Assembly: GCA_946615965.1 (NCBI GenBank)
Contig: CAMOIC010000001.1
Span: forward strand, 69,758 to 133,757
Reading direction: 5' to 3'
Length of the DNA stretch: 64,000 bases
Source of the DNA: UBA3700 sp002372775
Lineage (GTDB): Bacteria; Bacillota; Clostridia; Christensenellales; UBA3700
Below, piece after piece: positions 16,537 through 24,718 of the stretch. The notes beneath the pieces are model-generated. The model saw only the letters and a list, made by a program, of their open reading frames with translations. It searched no databases and had not been told where the DNA came from. The first letter of the stretch is position 1; each line of letters starts with the position of its first letter. The translations under genes and the position numbers were made by a program.

Positions 16537-17916
16537 TTAACCTACCATTATATTTTCTTCAGGTAGAATGACTGTTTCATTAGCTTTATTCTTTGTACCA
16601 GCAGTAACAGATAAAACTATTGTTAAAATACCTACACGACCAATGAACATTAATAAAATTAAAAGCAATTTAGAAACTAAACCAAATGATGCTGTAACAA
16701 GTCCGCTTGTCATACCTACTGTTCCTACAGCAGATACTACTTCAAACATAACATCAACCATCTCTTTTTCTGGTTCCAACCATAAAATGGTTGTTGTAAA
16801 TATGAAAATGATAATAAAGAAGGCAACGACGATAGCCAAAGCTTGGTTTAAAGTTTCTCTTGTTATCTTCTTTTGATTCAATGTAATTTCACCATTTCTT
16901 GATACTAATGAAATAGTACCTAATGCAACAATAATAAATGTTGTAACCTTAATACCACCTGCTGTAGATCCTGGGCCTGCGCCGATAAACATCATGAAGA
17001 TTGTATAAATTAATGAACTTTCATTTAATTTAGCCATATCTATCGCATTAAAACCAGCAGTTCTTGCAGTAATTGCTTGGAAGAATACAGATAATAATTT
17101 ATTACCAAATGATTCATCAGCTAAAGCATTATCAAATTCTAATAGATACAAGAAGAACATTGACATTATGATTAATGTTACTGAACCCATCAACATAATT
17201 TGTGTATGCAATCTCATATCCTTGAATTTAAATCTTGAATTTACGAAATCGTCCCATACAATAAATCCTAGACCACCAGTAAAGATTAACACTGAAAGTG
17301 TTATTATAACAAGTGGGTCATGAGCATACATTGTAAATGAAGCATATTCTGTACCATAATATCCCATCAAGTCAAAACCTGCATTACAGAACGCAGATAT
17401 TGAGTGGAATATCGAGAAATAAATACCTCTTGAGACACCAAAATCAGGAATAAATCTAATACAAAGTATTGCTGCACCTAAAGTTTCAAATATCGCAGAA
17501 CCAATTAAAATTGTTAATACTACATGTTTAAAACCTGATTTATCTTTGAATCCTACGGATTCCATTAAGAATTTTCTATCTTTAAATCTTAAACGGAAAC
17601 CAAATGATCTTGTTAACATCGCAATAGCGGTCATCAAACCAATACCGCCAGTTTCTATTAAAAATAGAATTACAATTTGTCCAAACATAGACCACTGCAT
17701 ATATGTATCTACAGTAACCAAACCTGTTACACAGGTTGCCGAAGTTGCTGTAAATAATGCATCTGTATAATTAGACCATTGTTTATTTGCTGAAGAAATA
17801 GGAAGAGATAACAATAAACTACCCAAGAAAATGATAGTAACGTACAACATGATAATCATGCTTAATGAAGATGTTCTATTTTTTCTAAGTCTCAGTTTAA
17901 AAGAATCCTTTTTCAT
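16537..17916 (-). CDS. ktrB: Potassium uptake channel subunit, KtrB/TrkH type
   Basis: Membrane pore of the Ktr/Trk potassium system. Four pore repeats with the filter glycines are readable: TSATCVTGLVTVDTY (about 58-72), SAFCNAGFDLMGYY, ARTAGFNAIDM and SAVGTVGMTSGL. 459 residues, close to KtrB of Bacillus. The cytosolic RCK partner KtrA/TrkA is not next to it and does not occur in this window. The gap to the upstream M16 peptidase is 27 bases, so the two are probably co-transcribed. No c-di-AMP riboswitch is seen upstream. Confidence 0.92.
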   Translation of the reverse strand: MKKDSFKLRLRKNRTSSLSMIIMLYVTIIFLGSLLLSLPISSANKQWSNYTDALFTATSATCVTGLVTVDTYMQWSMFGQIVILFLIETGGIGLMTAIAMLTRSFGFRLRFKDRKFLMESVGFKDKSGFKHVVLTILIGSAIFETLGAAILCIRFIPDFGVSRGIYFSIFHSISAFCNAGFDLMGYYGTEYASFTMYAHDPLVIITLSVLIFTGGLGFIVWDDFVNSRFKFKDMRLHTQIMLMGSVTLIIMSMFFLYLLEFDNALADESFGNKLLSVFFQAITARTAGFNAIDMAKLNESSLIYTIFMMFIGAGPGSTAGGIKVTTFIIVALGTISLVSRNGEITLNQKKITRETLNQALAIVVAFFIIIFIFTTTILWLEPEKEMVDVMFEVVSAVGTVGMTSGLVTASFGLVSKLLLILLMFIGRVGILTIVLSVTAGTKNKANETVILPEENIMVG

Positions 17917-17943
17917 TAACCCTAATCCCTATTCTTTATTTTA

Positions 17944-19209
17944 CTACGAATTAAACACTTCTAACAAATCTGTTTTTATTTCGCGTCCAACGTACGCAAT
18001 AGAAGCAGTTGATGTATCGAATGCATTTAAGAAAGCTTGATATACATCATCCCTTGTTAGAGAGTTTATCATATCGATTGATTCATCTAAATCAAATTCT
18101 TTATCCACGTTAAGTGCTGTAGAACCTACCATTCTCATCATGGCTGATGTACTTTCTTGTCCAAGAACGAAGTGACCTCGAACGGAATTAATACCTTTTT
18201 GCACTTCTTCTTGAGAAAGCCCTTCGTTTCTTATTGATTGAATTAAATTCTTTGTCAAAGCTACTGCTTTTTCTGCACTTTTCTTATTTGTTCCAATATA
18301 AAGAGCGGTAACCGCATTATTAGCAAATGCTGAATTATATGAATATACGCTATATGCTAAGCCGTTTTTCTCTCTTACTTCTTGGAAGAATCTAGAACTC
18401 ATACCACCACCAAAGATTTCATGAGCTACTAAATTAGCATATTTCTTTTTATCTGTATCAAAGCAGCCATTCATACCAATAGTAATATTGGCTTGTTCGA
18501 TATCTTTGTATTTATACAAATATGTTGGTTTTGTTAATAATCTAGGTGTTCTCCACAATCTATTCTCAATAACATTAAATCTACCTTCAAAATATCTTTC
18601 AACAATATCTACAGCTTTTTCAAACGAGATATTACCAACAATAGATATTACAATATCTTTTGCATTATAGTTCTCGCGTAAATATTTACGAACGTCATCG
18701 CTATTGAATCTCTCTACATTCTCTTTTGGACCTAATATAGTACGGCCAAGAGCTGTATTTTTGCCATAATATGCCTCACCAAGCATATCGAAGCATAGAT
18801 CTTCGTTATCATCTTCAGACATATTAATTTCTTCAATAATAACTTTTCTTTCTTTATCTAACTCATCTTTATCAAAAGTTGCGTTAAACATAATATCAGA
18901 TAGAATCTCTGCACACTTCTCTATATCACTATCTACAGACAAAGTGTAATAACAAGTGTTTTGCTTAGAAGTATAAGCATTAATAGTTGCACCAATAGAT
19001 TCTATTTCATTAACAATTTGGAAAGCATTACGAGTTGTAGTGCCCTTAAAATATGTATGTTCTATAAAATGTGAAAGACCATTTGTATCATCTGTTTCAT
19101 TTTGTGAACCAACGCCACACATAACAGCTATACCAACGCTTCTAACACTTTCTCTTTTATTGTAAGCAAGTCTTAATCCACTTGCGAATTTTCTTATTAC
19201 CGTTTTCAT
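17944..19209 (-). CDS. M16 family zinc peptidase (processing-protease-like)
   Basis: Insulinase/processing-peptidase family. The inverted zinc motif HFIEH is at residues 47-51 with the downstream glutamate in EEINMSEDD; the second half (GGGMSSRFFQEVREKNGLAYSVYSY) is the substrate-binding R/Y region. About 421 residues, the length of B. subtilis YmxG (MlpA). It commonly lies near pnp and rpsO, as here. The ATG at 19209 is chosen; a TTG two codons earlier is in frame. There is no Shine-Dalgarno: TATAAT ends nine bases before the ATG, so the message may be leaderless. Confidence 0.9.
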   Translation of the reverse strand: MKTVIRKFASGLRLAYNKRESVRSVGIAVMCGVGSQNETDDTNGLSHFIEHTYFKGTTTRNAFQIVNEIESIGATINAYTSKQNTCYYTLSVDSDIEKCAEILSDIMFNATFDKDELDKERKVIIEEINMSEDDNEDLCFDMLGEAYYGKNTALGRTILGPKENVERFNSDDVRKYLRENYNAKDIVISIVGNISFEKAVDIVERYFEGRFNVIENRLWRTPRLLTKPTYLYKYKDIEQANITIGMNGCFDTDKKKYANLVAHEIFGGGMSSRFFQEVREKNGLAYSVYSYNSAFANNAVTALYIGTNKKSAEKAVALTKNLIQSIRNEGLSQEEVQKGINSVRGHFVLGQESTSAMMRMVGSTALNVDKEFDLDESIDMINSLTRDDVYQAFLNAFDTSTASIAYVGREIKTDLLEVFNS

Positions 19210-19218
19210 ACGCAAATT

Positions 19219-19247
19219 ATTATACTACTTTAAAAATATATACGCAA
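19219..19247 (-). promoter_or_regulatory. Promoter of the M16 peptidase gene, nearly leaderless
   Basis: TTGCGT (complement of 19242-19247), 17-base spacer, TATAAT (complement of 19219-19224). Transcription should start within a few bases of the ATG at 19209. An 11-base direct repeat, ATACGCAAATT, occurs at 19208-19218 and 19240-19250, one copy over the start codon and one over the -35. Confidence 0.65.
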
Positions 19248-19250
19248 ATT

Positions 19251-19551
19251 GAGTTTTTTAGTTGATAACTATTTTGAATTAGAGTATAGATAATTATCTG
19301 TTTTATCCATTATTTTCAAAACAATAGCTGCATATTTATAATAGCCAGTATTAGGCTGTAAAATTCAACGGATAGCCTATTTTGTTATGAAAAACAGTTT
19401 AAATTAAATTTATTTCAGAAATATATTTTCTTAAATTAAATAACAAGCCAATTTATTTCTAAAAATTATTTTTATCCAAAATTCTAAATAGTATATTAAA
19501 AATTATCACATTTTATCCATTTAAAATTTCATCCAAATTTTAGATAAAAAA
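19251..19551. other. AT-rich non-coding island between pnp and the M16 peptidase
   Basis: About 300 bases with no supported gene. It repeats short motifs: TTTTATCCAT-like words near 19300, 19472, 19511 and 19531, and the 13-mer CAATTTATTTCTA (19449-19461), also found at 7573-7585. Confidence 0.45.
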
Positions 19552-19577
19552 TATGCTGACCATTTCTGATCAGCATA
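19552..19577 (-). terminator. Terminator after pnp
   Basis: TATGCTGA/TCAGCATA perfect 8-base stem, followed on the minus strand by TTTTTTAT. Lies 25 bases after the pnp stop. Confidence 0.85.
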
Positions 19578-19602
19578 CAAATTCATATTGAATTATTGAA
19601 GA

Positions 19603-21681
19603 TTAAAGAACTTCAAGAAGCTTTAGTCCGATACCCTTTTCGTTGATATCGATAACCTTAACCTTAACGTTATCACCAAGCTTTAGAACATCTTCAACCT
19701 TTTCAACTCTTTCTTTCTTTAACTTAGAAATATGAATCATAGCATCCTTTCCTGGAGCGATTTCAACGAATGCACCAAAGTTCATGATTCTAACAACCTT
19801 ACCTGTTAATTCATCACCAACTTCTGGATCATTGCAGATAAGTTCGATTGTCTTCTTAGCCTTGTTGATCATATCCATATCTGTTGAAGATACAAATACA
19901 TCACCAAAGTCGTTGATATCAACCTTAACGCCTGTTTCTTCAATAATCTTATTGATTGTCTTACCACCTGAACCGATAACATCCTTAATCTTATCTGGGC
20001 TGATTGAGAATGAAACGATCTTTGGAGCATACTTAGATAATTCCTTTCTTGGTTCTGGAATTGTTTCTAACATCTTATTTAAGATGAATAATCTACCATC
20101 TCTAGCTTGAGCTAAAGCTTGACGTAAGATCTTTTCGTTAATACCCTTAATCTTAATATCCATTTGGATAGCTGTGATACCATCTTTAGTACCTGTTACC
20201 TTGAAGTCCATATCGCCTAAGAAGTCTTCTAGACCTTGGATATCTGTCATAACAGCAACCTTTGACTTATCTTCGTTAGAAATTAAGCCCATAGCAACAC
20301 CAGCAACTGGCTTCTTAATAGGTACACCAGCATCCATTAATGCTAATGTTGAACCACATGTAGATGCCATTGATGTAGAACCGTTTGAAGATAAGATATC
20401 TGAAACCATTCTAATAGCATATGGGAATTCTTCTACTGATGGGATAACTGGCTCTAAAGCTCTTTCTGCTAAAGCACCATGTCCGATTTCTCTTCTACCT
20501 GGGCTCTTTAAAGGCTTAGCTTCACCAGTTGTATATCCTGGCATGTTATATTGATGCATATATCTCTTGCATTGATCTTCATCAAGACCTTCTAACTTTT
20601 GAACTTCAGAAATGCTTCCTAATGTACATGTTGTTAAAGCTTGAGTTTGACCTCTTGTGAATACAGCTGAACCGTGAACTCTTGGTAATATACCAGTTTC
20701 ACACCAAATTGGTCTAATTTCTGTTAATGTTCTACCATCTGGTCTGATACCGTCATCAAGAATCTTCTTTCTAACCTTAGCCTTCTTCATAGCGTACATT
20801 GTTTCATAAATGTCTCTCTTTGAATCAGGATACTTTTCAGCGAAATGAGCATAAACATCATTGTCTAATTCTTCTTCAGCTACTTCTCTTTCATGTCTAT
20901 CGAAGTGTGTTAACACTTCATCCATCTTAGCATCGCAATATTCCTTAACGTCAGCTTCAACGTCAGCAGCTGGATGATAAAGATTTGGAATAATCTTTTC
21001 CTTACCGATTTCTGCTTGAATACCTTCAATCCATGCTACGATCTTCTTGATTTCTTCATGACCGAATAAAATAGCTTGAACCATTTCTTCTTCTGATAAT
21101 TCATTACATCCAGCTTCAACCATTAAGATAGCATCCTTTGTGCCTGAAAGGTTTAAAGCAAGCTTACTCTTAGCTCTTTGTTCTGAACCTGGGTTAATAA
21201 CATATTGTCCATCAACATATCCAACAACTACTGAACCTGTAGGTCCTGCAAATGGGATATCAGAGATTGATAAAGCAACTGACGAACCGATCATTGCATA
21301 AATCTCTGGTGGAATTTCTGTATCTACAGATAAACATGTAGCTATAACTGTAACATCATTATAGAAAAACTTAGGGAATAAAGGTCTTAAAGGTCTATCA
21401 ATTAATCTTGATGTTAAAATAGCCTTATCACTAGCCTTTCCTTCTCTCTTCTTAAATCCCCCTGGAATCTTACCTACGGCATACATCTTTTCTTCAAAAT
21501 CACATGATAATGGGAAGAAATCTACACCTTCTCTTTGTTCCTTGGCCATACATACGTTAACCATAACGGCTGTGTCACCACATCTAACGATACAACTTCC
21601 GTTAGCTTGACCACAATATGCACCAGTTTCAACTGATACTTCTCTTCCACCTATTGTAGTCTTAAAAATTTTCTTTTCCAT
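19603..21681 (-). CDS. pnp: Polyribonucleotide nucleotidyltransferase (PNPase)
   Basis: 3'-5' phosphorolytic exoribonuclease of RNA decay. Two RNase PH domains (the second with GRREIGHGALAERAL and TCGSTLALMDAGVP), a KH domain (KDVIGSGGKTINKIIEETG) and a C-terminal S1 domain (VGDELTGKVVRIMNFGAFVEI). 692 residues. The open frame has a GTG directly before the ATG at 21681; the GGAGG is seven bases from the ATG and only four from the GTG, so ATG is chosen. It follows rpsO in the usual order but is separated from it by a terminator. Confidence 0.96.
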   Translation of the reverse strand: MEKKIFKTTIGGREVSVETGAYCGQANGSCIVRCGDTAVMVNVCMAKEQREGVDFFPLSCDFEEKMYAVGKIPGGFKKREGKASDKAILTSRLIDRPLRPLFPKFFYNDVTVIATCLSVDTEIPPEIYAMIGSSVALSISDIPFAGPTGSVVVGYVDGQYVINPGSEQRAKSKLALNLSGTKDAILMVEAGCNELSEEEMVQAILFGHEEIKKIVAWIEGIQAEIGKEKIIPNLYHPAADVEADVKEYCDAKMDEVLTHFDRHEREVAEEELDNDVYAHFAEKYPDSKRDIYETMYAMKKAKVRKKILDDGIRPDGRTLTEIRPIWCETGILPRVHGSAVFTRGQTQALTTCTLGSISEVQKLEGLDEDQCKRYMHQYNMPGYTTGEAKPLKSPGRREIGHGALAERALEPVIPSVEEFPYAIRMVSDILSSNGSTSMASTCGSTLALMDAGVPIKKPVAGVAMGLISNEDKSKVAVMTDIQGLEDFLGDMDFKVTGTKDGITAIQMDIKIKGINEKILRQALAQARDGRLFILNKMLETIPEPRKELSKYAPKIVSFSISPDKIKDVIGSGGKTINKIIEETGVKVDINDFGDVFVSSTDMDMINKAKKTIELICNDPEVGDELTGKVVRIMNFGAFVEIAPGKDAMIHISKLKKERVEKVEDVLKLGDNVKVKVIDINEKGIGLKLLEVL

Positions 21682-21761
21682 CACTAATCCTCCAATATTA
21701 GTTAAAATCTATTAATTTCCTTTGTTTAATTGTTCAAAAATTAAATAACAAAAACTAAAAG

Positions 21762-21794
21762 ATAAGGGTTGTAAGATTGCCCTACAACCCTTAT
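21762..21794 (-). terminator. Terminator after rpsO
   Basis: ATAAGGGTTGTA/TACAACCCTTAT: a perfect 12-base stem with a nine-base loop, followed on the minus strand by CTTTTAGTTTTTG. It stands between rpsO and pnp, so pnp expression depends on read-through or its own promoter. Confidence 0.88.
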
Positions 21795-21801
21795 TTTGTC
21801 A

Positions 21802-22071
21802 TTAGTTTGAGCTTCTTAAATCTAGCTTTTCAACGATAGCACGATATCTGTTGATATCTGTTTCCTTTAAGTACTTTAATAAGCTTCTTCTTGAACCTAC
21901 CATTGTTTGTAAGCCCTTTCTTGAGTGAGAATCTTGCTTATTAGCCTTTAAGTGCTCTGTTAAATGTTGGATTCTAGCTGTTAGTAAAGCGATTTGTACT
22001 TCAGCTGAACCTGTGTCCTTTTCGTTTTTGCCATACTTAGCAATAATTTCTTGCTTTGTTAATTCTTCCAT
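21802..22071 (-). CDS. rpsO: Ribosomal protein S15 (uS15)
   Basis: 89-residue 30S protein that binds the central domain of 16S rRNA. Family landmarks DTGSAEVQIALLTARI, HLxxHxKxxKxDxHSRKGL and VGSRRSLLKYL are all present. The frame opens 12 codons earlier, but those codons contain the ribosome-binding site itself (AAGGAGG seven bases before the ATG at 22071), so 22071 is the start and the length is normal. A hairpin-bearing leader lies upstream and may mediate S15 autoregulation. Confidence 0.96.
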   Translation of the reverse strand: MEELTKQEIIAKYGKNEKDTGSAEVQIALLTARIQHLTEHLKANKQDSHSRKGLQTMVGSRRSLLKYLKETDINRYRAIVEKLDLRSSN

Positions 22072-22140
22072 TTTTTTGCCTCCTTCTTTGGAAAAATAAT
22101 TCGCCATGCACTACGTAAAAAATCGGAGTAATTTTTAAAC

Positions 22141-22159
22141 CTAGCACAGGTACTGCTAG
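22141..22159 (-). promoter_or_regulatory. Hairpin in the rpsO leader
   Basis: CTAGCA/TGCTAG stem with a seven-base loop, about 70 bases before the rpsO ATG, with no T-run straight after it. It may be the hemZ 3' end structure or part of an S15-binding leader; S15 autoregulatory leaders are common but very variable, so no match is claimed. Confidence 0.4.
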
Positions 22160-22202
22160 TATCTTATCATAACCATTTTTGAAATCGCAACTAAAATATA
22201 TA

Positions 22203-23633
22203 TTAATTAAAGAAATTATACTTACTATCTAATATCTCTTGTTCTCTTTGCAAGAACACTTCAAGACCTTTTGCTTCTGGAAGTCTAGAGATTTGATCTT
22301 TTTCTATATCCAATTTCTTTGAAATTGCACCAGCACCATTGGCAATAATTGATGTAGTTTCTTCCATAATGTCAATGTTATAAATGCAAGCTTTGCCCTT
22401 TTTGCAGTATCCAACATTTTCCAAGTTGCCGCTCATATGCTTTTGTTTGTACATATAATAAGGCTCATAACCAGCATTCATAATAGCATTCATTGCATAA
22501 TCTACCATCTTTGATGGTATATTTTCTGAAGCATTATCATAATTAGTTTCATGAAGCTTAGATCCTCTCTTAAGTGCTAATGTATGAACTGTAATATTTT
22601 CTGGATCTAATTCTATTGCCTTATCTACTGAATTCTTAAAATCTTCAAATGTTTCGCCAGGAAGCATCGCAATTAAATCCATATTTATATCAAAATCATA
22701 TTCTCTTGCCATCTTATACACAGCATAGATATCATCTACTGAATGTTTTCTGCCAATTAAGTCTAAAGTTGCCTGATTAAAGCTTTGTGGATTAATAGAA
22801 ATACGTGTAACACCATTTCTAGCCATAATATCTAACTTTTCTTTAGTTATAGTATCTGGTCTTCCAGCCTCAACAGTATATTCTGATACATTAAAATTTG
22901 CAGCTGAGACGATTTTTTCAAAATTCTCATCATCAATTGAAGTTGGAGTTCCACCACCAATATAAACAGATTTAACAACAAAACCTTTTTCTTTAATGAT
23001 ACGTTTTGTCATATCTAACTCTTTTAATACCATATCAGTATATGGACAAATCAGTTTTTTAACACATCTAAGCTCTGCAGATATAAAAGAACAATAAGAA
23101 CATCTAGTAACACAAATTGGAATGTTAACAAAAACATCAACATACTTTGCATCCTTAACATAAATACCTTCTTGATTCTTGCAGATCATTGAAATCAACT
23201 TTGTCTTTTCTTTAGATACTCTCAATCTATTTTCAAAGTAGTCATCTGCATCAATACCACTTGCCTCAACATCATGATAAAGCTTTGTTGGACGAATTCC
23301 TGTTAAAGATCCATAAGGTAATTTTACTCCTGTAATCTTAGACAACACATCATACAAGAAAACCTTGCTATATCTCTTTTTTAGAGATTTAATGGCTAAT
23401 GGGGAATTATACTCTTCTAAATTAAACTGATTTTCATAATGCTCAAGACAATTTATTTCTAATTCAATTTTTGTTGTGTAGTTGTTATTTCCGTTATCTA
23501 TAAGGTCTAATCTGATGAAATTCTTAGATTCATCGTCAAGTTCAACATATGGATGGAAAGCTCTAATAATGTCCTTATAGTCATTATCAAAACCTTCTTC
23601 ATTTGTTTCAAATCTAAGTCTAATTTCACTCAT
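22203..23633 (-). CDS. hemZ: Oxygen-independent coproporphyrinogen dehydrogenase-like radical SAM protein HemZ
   Basis: Radical SAM cluster motif CVTRCSYC at residues 174-181, then SVYIGGGTPTSI and the HemN/HemZ-type NPQSFNQATLDLIGRKH and NMDLIAMLPGET. 476 residues; the roughly 160-residue N-terminal extension before the radical SAM core is the HemZ hallmark. In Firmicutes HemZ is annotated for coproporphyrinogen III oxidation, though many carriers lack a haem pathway, so its true substrate is uncertain; no other haem gene is in this window. The start overlaps the end region of the metallo-hydrolase gene. Confidence 0.9.
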   Translation of the reverse strand: MSEIRLRFETNEEGFDNDYKDIIRAFHPYVELDDESKNFIRLDLIDNGNNNYTTKIELEINCLEHYENQFNLEEYNSPLAIKSLKKRYSKVFLYDVLSKITGVKLPYGSLTGIRPTKLYHDVEASGIDADDYFENRLRVSKEKTKLISMICKNQEGIYVKDAKYVDVFVNIPICVTRCSYCSFISAELRCVKKLICPYTDMVLKELDMTKRIIKEKGFVVKSVYIGGGTPTSIDDENFEKIVSAANFNVSEYTVEAGRPDTITKEKLDIMARNGVTRISINPQSFNQATLDLIGRKHSVDDIYAVYKMAREYDFDINMDLIAMLPGETFEDFKNSVDKAIELDPENITVHTLALKRGSKLHETNYDNASENIPSKMVDYAMNAIMNAGYEPYYMYKQKHMSGNLENVGYCKKGKACIYNIDIMEETTSIIANGAGAISKKLDIEKDQISRLPEAKGLEVFLQREQEILDSKYNFFN

Positions 23634-23634
23634 T

Positions 23635-24273
23635 TTAAAAATCTTCCTCTATATCTTCCGTATCTACAAGAATTGGATTATGAACTCTTTCGAAGTAGGA
23701 ATTTGTAATCTCTCCATGTCCAGGGAAAATCATATATTCTCCTTCTAAATTGAAAATCTTCTTTATGGACAATTTAAGCTTTTGAAAATCACCGTCTTCA
23801 AAGTCTGTTCTGCCATATGATGCTCTAAAGATTGTATCGCCTGAAAAAATATTCTCATCTATAACAAAACATACCCCACCCTCTGTATGCCCAGGAGTTT
23901 GTATTACTTTTACTTTTAGACCCATTATATCCAAAGTCTCATCTTTCTCTATTACGTAATCTACATCAAAATGTTTTATATCATAGCCGTACATTCTTGC
24001 CATATAACCAGGAGCATCTATTTTCCATATATCATTTTTATGCATATAAACCTTAGCTCCCATATCTTGAAGCTGTTTTACACTGCCAATATGATCAAAA
24101 TGTCCATGAGTTAATAGTACAGCAACGCATCTTAGTCCATTCTTGGCTAAATAGTCCAAAATTGCGCCGGTTTGCTCAAATGTATCAATCAGAATACATT
24201 CCTTCGTCAAATCATTAATTACAAAATATGAATTTGTGGCAAATGCGCCACCTGTTAAACAATCAATTCTCAT
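23635..24273 (-). CDS. Metallo-beta-lactamase fold hydrolase (glyoxalase II-like)
   Basis: 212 residues with the binuclear zinc motif THGHFDH (H56, H58, D60, H61), followed by TPGHTEGGVCF and a C-terminal FPGHGEIT, the ligand set of glyoxalase II-type enzymes. Close in length and context to B. subtilis YqgX. The natural thioester substrate is unknown. It overlaps dtd by 11 bases and is followed at once by hemZ, the standard order in Clostridia. Confidence 0.88.
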   Translation of the reverse strand: MRIDCLTGGAFATNSYFVINDLTKECILIDTFEQTGAILDYLAKNGLRCVAVLLTHGHFDHIGSVKQLQDMGAKVYMHKNDIWKIDAPGYMARMYGYDIKHFDVDYVIEKDETLDIMGLKVKVIQTPGHTEGGVCFVIDENIFSGDTIFRASYGRTDFEDGDFQKLKLSIKKIFNLEGEYMIFPGHGEITNSYFERVHNPILVDTEDIEEDF

Positions 24274-24715
24274 TGTTTTTCTCTACTATAATCATTACCG
24301 GACCATCTGAAGACATTTCTATATGCATATGTTCTCCAAATACACCTGTGGCAATATCTGTGCCCATTTTCTCTCTAAATACGCTTAAAGCATACTCATA
24401 TAAAGGAAGAGCTACTTCTTTATGAGCTGCTTTAGAAAAGTCTGGGCGACGGTTTGTTGCTGTATTTGCATAAAGAGTAAAATTCGAAACAACCATAATT
24501 TGACCATCAATATCTTTTAGAGTCTTATTGGTTTTTCCATTCTCATCTCTAAACAATCTCATACCGCATACACGATCAACAACATAATCTACAATTTTCT
24601 TATCATCATTATGAGTAAATCCAAGTAGAACTAAAAATCCAGCTCCACATTGCGAAATCAATTTATCTTCAACTGTTAATTTTGCGTAGTTTATTCTTTG
24701 AATTACTGCTTTCAT
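24263..24715 (-). CDS. dtd: D-aminoacyl-tRNA deacylase
   Basis: Hydrolyses D-amino acids from mischarged tRNA. The whole 150-residue fold is recognisable: MKAVIQRI at the start, GFLVLLGFTHNDD, the catalytic-face motif VSNFTLYANT and a C-terminal SDGPVMIIVE corresponding to the cross-subunit Gly-cisPro (GP) motif. Three bases after relA, its usual partner. Confidence 0.94.
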   Translation of the reverse strand: MKAVIQRINYAKLTVEDKLISQCGAGFLVLLGFTHNDDKKIVDYVVDRVCGMRLFRDENGKTNKTLKDIDGQIMVVSNFTLYANTATNRRPDFSKAAHKEVALPLYEYALSVFREKMGTDIATGVFGEHMHIEMSSDGPVMIIVEKNNEN

Positions 24716-24718
24716 ATA

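Noticed and set aside
16568..16876. Plus-strand open frame opposite ktrB
   Set aside because: Product has no motif and no ribosome-binding site; the opposite strand encodes a conserved potassium channel.
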